Part shown: piece by piece, positions 56,716 through 64,000 of the stretch
Position numbering within the stretch: position 1 is the first letter of the stretch
Layout: each line of letters starts with the position of its first letter
NCBI RefSeq assembly: GCF_009905375.1
Contig: NC_133649.1
Location: 224,337,275 to 224,401,274, forward strand
DNA: 64,000 nt
Origin: Apium graveolens
Lineage: Eukaryota; Streptophyta; Magnoliopsida; Apiales; Apiaceae
Direction: 5' to 3'
Notes under the pieces: model-generated
The model's input: only the letters and a program-made list of their open reading frames with translations
Told to the model about the DNA's origin: nothing
The model's database searches: none
Position numbers and translations under genes: made by a program

Positions 56716-56814
56716 TGATGAATTTTTTACAGTTTATTTTTTAAACGGCTATTTTGGACAATTTTTATTGGTCACTTTATTTTACTTTATTATTTTTGAC
56801 AATTATTGTTTTGG

Positions 56815-56822
56815 TATAAAAG
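56815..56822 (+). promoter_or_regulatory. putative internal TATA box for ORF3 (copy B)
   Basis: TATAAAAG lies 123 bases upstream of ATGGCACC at 56938, followed by a CT-rich leader with a (CT)n run. Counterpart of 1437-1444. Confidence 0.55.
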
Positions 56823-58580
56823 CATAATTCATTTTCATTGCTTTTCTTTTATCATTCTCAAATCATCTGCTCTAACTTCTCTCTTTCTCAAAAGCACTTA
56901 CTCTCTCTCTCTCTCTGCAAGTTTTTACTCTCTAACAATGGCACCAGTCGTCAAGATAATGTTTTAAACTGGATTTATCTATGAGAAGAATAACTTCACT
57001 GCTCTTGAACAAGGGGATTCAACAGTCTGGCGACTACCACAAGATGATGGATTTTGTGAAGAACTGCAAACTTAACTATCCCATGCTGGAATCACCCACC
57101 ATATACTGTAAAGTTATTGAAGAGATGTGGACGACTGCAACATACAACTCAGCTGATAAGACTATCACTTTCACTATTAAAGGTAAGGAATTCTGTGTTA
57201 ATAGTGACATTGTTAAAGCATGCTTCAAAATTCATGATAATATTGTAACTTCACCACACACAGACACTGACATTGTTAATATGCTTAACTCCATGGGCTA
57301 TGCACTCTCTACTTCTAAATTAACTGAAATTAGGAGGTTGGGTCTTAGGAAGGAATGGAGTTATTTATATAATGTAGTTACTAAGGTATTTTCTGGTAAA
57401 ATCAGTAATTTTGATTCAGTTAATATCTATATGCTTAACATGCTTTACATGCTTGTAACTGATAAATTTTTTAACTTAAGTGATCTTGTTATAATTGAGT
57501 TGGGGTTTAAGTTAGGGGAGCTAAATAAGAGGGGTAAAAATGTTTATTATGCTAGATTTTTAATGATGATTGCTAACCGCCTCTCTGAGGATATTGTGCT
57601 TGAGAACCCAACCAATAAATTAGTTTGTTGGGTTCAAGAAAGAAGAATCATTGCAGATTTGAACAGGGCAAATCATCACAAAGAGATGCCACTCTTCTAT
57701 TTTCCTGTTATGGAGGCACCTCAGGTAAGTGAGGTAAGTTCATATGTCTCTACTCTTCCAGTCTCACACACTTCTTTGCATTCTAGTGTAGCTATGGCAA
57801 CTGCGTCATTGACCCAACAGTTGCCTATCCAAGCTGCCAAACCCAAAATTTCAAAAACCAAGACAAAGAAAGCCCCCTCTGGTGTCTCTAAAAAGATGCC
57901 AGTTATAAAATCCACCAAACCAAAATAGGGGAGTGTGAAGGTGGGTAAGAAAGGTGAGGGACAGGATGAACATCAAAAAGACCCTAAGAATAAGGTTGGA
58001 GAGGTGAGTGTTTCCCAGCCTAGCCACACTGCAGTTTCCCAACAAACTGCAGTGCTTAATAAGGATATAAGCTCATTGCTAGTTACATCCTCCCAAAAGG
58101 ATGTGACTATTGAACAAAGCTCTCAACCAAGAGCACAGGCCAAAAGGGTAAGGGACACAATCTCACCCCAAACCTATACTAGAAAAAAGAAACCAAAGAC
58201 TCTTGGGGATACACAGGGTTTACACACTGTGCAAACTGGTGCTAAAAACACAGTCACTGCACCTTCTCAAAATCAGTTTGATGTGGCTCCAACAAATGTG
58301 GAGTCACAGCCAAAATCTCTAACAATTGAAGCCCCTGAAACACCAAACTCTCCCACACACTCCTTGGATATTGACATGATAAACACATCACTTCCAAATT
58401 CTCCATCTTTAACTCTCTTGGAGAAGCCAAAAATCCAAGCAAGTGAGCATCATCTTTTAGATGATTTGTTGGCTCACTTGCCATTTCTTTCTAAGACTGT
58501 TGCGACATATGTGCCAAAATTTTCATCAATCTGCACAGAGTCTACAATAGTCTCCACTCCAAACTCATTTATTTCTACTC

Positions 58581-58699
58581 TCTCGATGGATATTATTCAT
58601 CCGTCGAGTAGTGATTGTATCCCGACGGATAAGCTTAATAACAATTATCTGTCGGATAGTCAAACTGCTAACCCGATGGATATTCCTTATCCGTCGAGT
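58581..58699. repeat. CGACGGAT motif cluster inside ORF3 (copy B)
   Basis: CTCGATGGAT, ATCCGTCGAG, CCGACGGATAA, TATCTGTCGGAT, CCGATGGAT and TTATCCGTCGAG. Same positions and strands as 3205-3322, with each copy holding a few private changes. Confidence 0.85.
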
Positions 58700-59791
58700 G
58701 TCTCTGCACAGCTTCAAATTTTATCAATTATTACAAGTGCAGAAGACTTAGTGGTAGTGCAATCACTCCTAGGATTGAGGGAAGGTAGTGAAATGAGTGA
58801 GAGTCTGGGTTGCTCCCAGGAAAAAGGAGAGGAAAAGAGTGAACATATGCAATCCATTTCTTCAGGATTGGCAAAAATGAGTGTGAGGAGTCCCACCTTA
58901 GATGGTGAAGGTGAGGGTGTGAGGGTGGGGAGCCAAGGTGAGACCTTGATGCAACAAAAGAGAGATCAAGAGAGAAATGCAGGTACAGGAGTAATAAGGG
59001 TGGAAATCATTGCAAGTGAGTTAATGAGTGTCAATGATGCAGAAAGGAAAAGGCTATTTCAGCAAGAATATTAAGATGTTATAGATTCCATTTCCCTGGA
59101 TGCTGAGATATTTACTCACCCTGTGACAGCTTACCAAACTCTAGCTGTACAGGGCAATGAGGAGGCTAAAAGATTGCTAAACTTGGTGCATACAACACAA
59201 TCTTTACTAAGAGCAAAGGATGCAATCACTGCTATGCCTTCCAACATTGGCAGTGATTTGAAACTGGATGAGACTTCTTTTGGGGATGATGGTGGTGATG
59301 ATGAGGAAGATAGCGTGGACATAGGGGGAGATGGATATATTCCTGCCTAGATGCTCACAAAAGAATGCTCCTACTCACCTCTTCAATCAACACTTTTCAA
59401 GCTGATTCATGACACCCAAGCAGCCATTCAGGCATCTTCCAATGCTAGCACAAAGCAACTACTCAAAATACAACTTGAAGCACTCCAGTTGTATAAGATT
59501 CAAGCCCTCCAACACAGTCAGAGTATGGATGCCATCAAGCAGGAAATTTCTGAAGTCAAACAGGATGTTATATAAAGGATGGATGTTAGACTCCCTGCAA
59601 CCACCATGACTGAAATTGCTCACAAACTAAAGAAGGAGGCTGATCTAAACAGGAAATTTGAGGTCATGGACTCAAGACTATCTGCTGTAGAGAAGTCAAT
59701 GGCCAAGATACTAAACAATCAAGAAGCTCAAACTGCATTACTCCAATAATTGGTGGCAGCTCAACTCCCTCCCACACAACTTGATGATAAC

Positions 59792-59828
59792 AAAAAGGGG
59801 GAGAAAGGATCAAGTGAGGGGGAGAAAC
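59792..59828 (+). repeat. two polypurine-tract-like repeats inside ORF3 (copy B)
   Basis: AAAAAGGGGGAGAAAGG and GAGGGGGAGAAAC about 21 bases apart, counterpart of the three units at 4426-4482. Confidence 0.55.
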
Positions 59829-60996
59829 AACTTAACATTCAAGTCAGTAAAGTAATTGTTCCCACAATTGCTTTCACCAAGCCACCAACAACAAACAGTA
59901 TTGATCTAATAAATGAAGCAGCAGCCACATTAAGAGCAGCTGAGAAGAAGCAGTTGAGTCCAATCAACTGGGAGAAAATTGATGAGGATATACAAAAGAG
60001 ATTTGGGTTAGTAAAGGAGCCAGAAAAATCAGCCATTCATCACTCTCAAGTCAGACAAATATCTGTGAATGAAATAAGCATGAAGAATCTGGAAAGAGGA
60101 CTACCATCCTGCATCAAATCTCCAAAGGCTAAGCTAATTTTGAAGCCAAGGGTGAACTATCCAAAATCTTCACTAAAGAACCCCTTGGACACAGTGTATG
60201 AGACACCAAAGCCTGCTGAAAAGAAGCTGTTGGCCAGGTCCATAGCATTCTACAAGGATCCAGCTGATTCAGCATTAAAAAGAAGAATTGCTCAAGTTTT
60301 CAGGAATGGTAAAGAAATTTATGTGGTGGATGGACACCCTCAATTTGCTGAAGTAAAGAGAGAAGAAAAGGCAAGATTGAAGCAAGAAAAGAAGCAAGCT
60401 GCTCTAGATGCTAAAAAGGTCAAACAAAAGAAGGAGCAAGCTGCTATATTGGCCAAGCTACAAGCTGTGAAATCTACACAACAAGTTTCTGCACAACCAT
60501 CTGAAACAGTTGAATCTCAAGATCAAGTAATGCAAAATGGACCTCCACAGACAAAGAAGCCAAGGTACAAGCAAAGAATAAAGAGAAAGTTGGATTTCAG
60601 TGATGAGGAGATGGAAGGGTACTTTCCCAAATAGTCTATTTCTACAACAACTCAAACATCCATGCCCTATGTGGCACATGGAGAATTCAAGATAGATCCA
60701 TCTGAGAACTTTCATGGTGAACCTATCATTCCAAAGGATGAGCCAATAGACTGGGATAGTCTATCAATACCTGAACTCAATCTACCTCAATTCATGAAGC
60801 CAAAGAAGACAAAGACCAGAGCAGTCAAGAAAGTAAAGCCCTCAACTCTCAGATCCAAATCTCTAACCAAATCCCAAACCAAAGTCAACAAGGGAGACAT
60901 AATGTACATCTGTGACATCAAGGAATTCTCAGATTTAAACCTCTATCTAGATGAACTGGAAGAAGTTAGAGGGATTGATGCTTACAGGAATCTACC

Positions 60997-63900
60997 TATA
61001 ACACCCCAAAATCCGAGGTCGGGGATTCGGGTTGTCACGAGTTCTATTTCCCTTATCAATACTTAATCTTAACAGTCAACCAACTATTGCGTACTGTGAC
61101 CCCACAATATACACACACACACACCACAAGTTATAGTCTCAGAGATGAATACCAAAAATAACACAAGTCATTTTATTCCACAATTATAAGTCATTACACC
61201 TCAAAAGGGTTTCTGAATAAATTTACATGATCCTTGCCATTATTACAATTGATTAAGATACATAAGTCTGGTACTTCAAAAGTTGAAAGCCCAACCTATT
61301 GGTAGTTCCTACCTCAGCTACAGCGACATCAACGCCTATAGGAAATTGCGGAACGTTTCATATCCGCTCGCGAATTGGGAGCTTGGTCCTGTTCATCTTG
61401 TCTATCTGATGTTGTGTGATGAAAGAAGAAAGCAAGGGTGAGCAACAAGCCCACCAAAATAATATGTATAATAACTAACAATATATGAGCTTTCTCATAG
61501 TACACATGAAAGTCTTGGTCAAGAAGAAATGAACCAAGCTGATATCTTAACGCGACCAAGTCACAATATATTCAGTATATATATACATATATACTTTTCA
61601 CAATCTTTGAAATCCTCTGACATGTATAATATACACAGAGTTCCCGTTTATAACTGTATAAAATATCGTTGCAAGGTGATCTCATATATCTAACCTTGTC
61701 TCAACGTTTTTTCCGAAAATCTTTGACATGCACAAGATAATCATTTACTAGATATAAGTTTAAAAGATGAAGTTACAAGATACTCCAATATACTTATATC
61801 CGAATACTACTTGAACTACCACCGTTCAAGGTATAATCAGTTTCAAAAGTTCATCACATAGATGAGACTACAAGATAAGACTTGAATAGATTCAATCCTT
61901 GAAATATCATTATAAATAATGAAGTTACGAGATACTTTATTAAGTCCCGATATATATATACACCTATATATATACATTCATACACTCCTTTAAAACCTCT
62001 GTTATAAAAATAATAAACAGAGTTGCAATATCCAATGAATTTGGAAAGGAGAAAACCTTGGCATAAACCTGATATCTTGCTGATCAGGCAAAGATACCAA
62101 TAAGTAACCTTTTCTACTAGTAGATGGACGAATTCCCCACTGGTCATCACCCTGGCCGCAATGGGACCTTATGTTGGACTGCCACTCAGCCACTTACGCA
62201 TTTGATGGACTCCCACTGAGCCATTTACACTTTCATGGACGCCCACTGAGCCCATGTTGCTTATGCCGACTCAATAGATGGACTTACTTCCCGAACGTTG
62301 GGTAAGTAATCAATTCATTTATCAAAATAGCAACCTCGTTGCGAATGTAAAATACACCACCGAGCCGGATCCCTCAAGTTTTGAGCGAGTATTTAAATCC
62401 CCTTCAAAAGGAAGATCTTAACTATAAAAATGAGTTTTGGGATCCGCTCTAACCTTTAAAATCATTCTGAAGACTCGAAAACATTTTTAAGAATGTTTGG
62501 AGTAATGTTGATTTAATGAAATAAATTAGTCCCTGATATATTAGAAAATATCTGAATATTATCATTTAAATAATATTCCCATAAAGGATATTCTCTATAA
62601 AAATAATTGAAGTAGAAGTTTTAAAACTCATACTTGAAATTAATAATAAATAACCAAAGATATACTTATATGAAAGCACGATCTTTATTTGAATAATCGA
62701 AAATAAGTTTGATTATCGAAATTTTATTCTTTAATAAAATAAAGAATATTATTTAATAAAATAAGCGGAGTCATAAGTCCTCGAATGAATATTCAAAATA
62801 ATATTCATTTAATAAATTAAGCGGAATCATAATTCCTCGAATGAATATTCAAAATAATATTCATTTAATAAATTAAGCGGAGTCATAAGTCCTCGAATGA
62901 ATATTCAAAATAATATTCATTTAATAAAATAAAGTTATCGAATAAACCTTATTCAATTAATAGTTTTGAAAACTATATCTATATATATAAATATATATAT
63001 ATATATATTATACTCGGGAACATCGACTCCCGATTTAGAAAATGTTCACCTTTGGGTCTCCTATACTAAGGGTATACGCAACTACTGCTTATCTCTAGCA
63101 TAGGTATTATGCAACTTATAAGCTTTTTAATCAACAATTAGATATCAAGATTACAAAACAGGCATGCATATAAATATCATATCACATGCTCCAATATATC
63201 ACAAGACTTTGCTAATAATAATCATGCACTTATCACAAGATAATGCATATACATATATACATCACAACAACAGTATAACGGGTAGAAAACTTGCCTGAGT
63301 GTTCTCGGATAGACTTAAGCTTAGAGTGGGTCCGATAACCTATGAACAACAACATAAGTCGGAATTAAACCCCGGTCGCTTAAGAAACTAGACTTTAACC
63401 AATTAGACTCTAACGTTCGCTTTTGCGCTTAACGATTCACTTAAGTCGCTCGAGTACCCTCGGCTCCACCATTTTTAATAAATTAACCATTAAGGGTTTT
63501 AAGGCGATTCTTTCGTGAGTGCCTTACCAACTGCCTAATACACTTTACATAAATGTGTCATACTCCAATTAGTCTTTTAAGGTCTTTAACCTATGTTTCA
63601 AAGTAAGGCGGGGAGGTAACGGTTCGTTCGCGAAACGCCGTTACTTAAAACGGTCGTTTCTCCTAAACCGTACATCGGAATCAAACGAACCACATATCAA
63701 AACGAAGCTCGTAACATGAACTATCTAATCATGGCAATGGTCAAAATCTAGCAGTGAGTTCACGGGTCCTAATGTTAAGAGCAAAAACAGTCTAAAGTAA
63801 ATCGGACATTACGACGGCTATGTTTACGCGATTACCAAATTTTAAACTATTCCAATCAACCACAATCAACCACAAATCAACCCATAACCACCAATACCAC

Positions 63901-64000
63901 CAAACTTCATCCAAACCTTACTAACTCAGTCCATAACCTCGTGATTTTTCCAACTTATTCAATCTCAAACAAGAGCTACTAATTATACTTAAGGTTCATC
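60997..64000 (-). mobile_element. Tekay-type LTR, left part, inserted in Sirevirus ORF3
   Basis: Begins TATAACACCCCAAAATCC after CTACC (60992-60996). Copy A reads CTACCTGAAAGG at this point, so the insertion site is exact. It is collinear with the start of the LTRs at 29243 and 39181 but clearly more diverged. TG at the terminus has become TA. It runs off the window, so solo LTR or full element cannot be decided. No genes. A stretch near 61980-62290 differs from the other copies. Confidence 0.88.
62764..62935. repeat. three-copy ~55-bp tandem repeat in the third Tekay LTR
   Basis: GCGGAGTCATAAGTCCTCGA units start at 62764, 62820 and 62877, against five units in each LTR of the 29243-43616 element. 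Confidence 0.8.

Larger units (their letters stand above)
56938..60996 (+). pseudogene. Sirevirus ORF3 (copy B), truncated by Tekay LTR
   Basis: ATGGCACC start, then TAA at 56965-56967 and a 2-base loss near 57003. From 56981 a single frame runs to 60996 with in-frame stops at 57926 (TAG, shared with copy A), 59072, 59348, 59573, 59747 and 60632. Domains as in copy A: MDF...SPTIY N-terminal domain, Ser/Thr-rich linker, coiled coil (about 59600-59750), KKGEKGSSEGEK repeats and a Lys-rich basic region. It ends at DAYRNLP, where the Tekay LTR starts; copy A continues there for about 155 codons. Function unknown. Confidence 0.75.
49594..64000 (+). mobile_element. Sirevirus-like Ty1/copia retrotransposon, copy B (3' end outside window)
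   Basis: Order: 5' LTR, primer site, gag (50662-53052), protease-integrase, RT-RNase H (to 56415), spacer with TATA box, ORF3 (56938-60996). ORF3 is interrupted by a Tekay-type LTR from 60997 to the window end. The element is cut into the coiled-coil gene; CAACT (49589-49593) should be repeated after its 3' LTR. Pol and ORF3 carry many more stops than copy A, so this copy is dead. Confidence 0.9.

Overview
This window is plant nuclear DNA, most likely from a eudicot. It is AT-rich intergenic sequence packed with LTR retrotransposons, and the only host-type genes are two broken ones. Evidence for a plant: Ty1/copia and Ty3/gypsy elements primed by initiator-methionine tRNA (TGGTATCAGAGC-type sites), an NB-LRR disease-resistance gene, and hAT and Stowaway-like MITEs. 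The species cannot be fixed from sequence alone. No rRNA, tRNA, CRISPR, operon or bacterial feature was seen.

Left stack (1-17702). Five elements are nested inside one another, and only their right-hand parts are in the window: the 3' part of a Sirevirus-like Ty1/copia element (copy A, 1-7319), inside a gypsy LTR (7320-9199), inside the 5' end of a minus-strand copia element (9200-9939), inside an Athila-like gypsy element (9940-15176), inside a minus-strand copia element (15177-17702). A Stowaway-like MITE remnant follows, then a 2.9 kb Tekay-type solo LTR with a perfect 5 bp target duplication (18396-21301), then AT-rich DNA with a hAT MITE (22912-23693).

Middle stack (25242-46715). A CC-NB-LRR pseudogene is split at CATAT by a Tork-type copia element (26287-45445). 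That element is itself split at GCTAT by a minus-strand Tekay-type chromovirus with 4.4 kb LTRs (29243-43616). All boundaries are supported by target duplications, primer sites and polypurine tracts.

Right stack (47496-64000). A multi-exon gene of a plant transposon-derived family, with a coiled-coil tail, is cut in its third exon by a second Sirevirus-like element (copy B, from 49594). Copy B runs from 5' LTR through gag, protease, integrase, RT and RNase H to a third ORF, which is cut at 60997 by another Tekay-type LTR that runs off the window.

The most interesting signal is in the Sirevirus-like family. A short inverted-repeat word (CTCGACGGAT / ATCCRTCGAG) is clustered in the LTR, in the pol-ORF3 spacer and inside gag, pol and ORF3, where it is read in several frames. 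The pol-ORF3 spacer repeats the LTR layout of motif array, TATA box and leader, which suggests a second internal promoter for a very large (about 1500-codon) third ORF. The unrelated Athila element has the same layout with its own GC-rich word shared between LTR and spacer.
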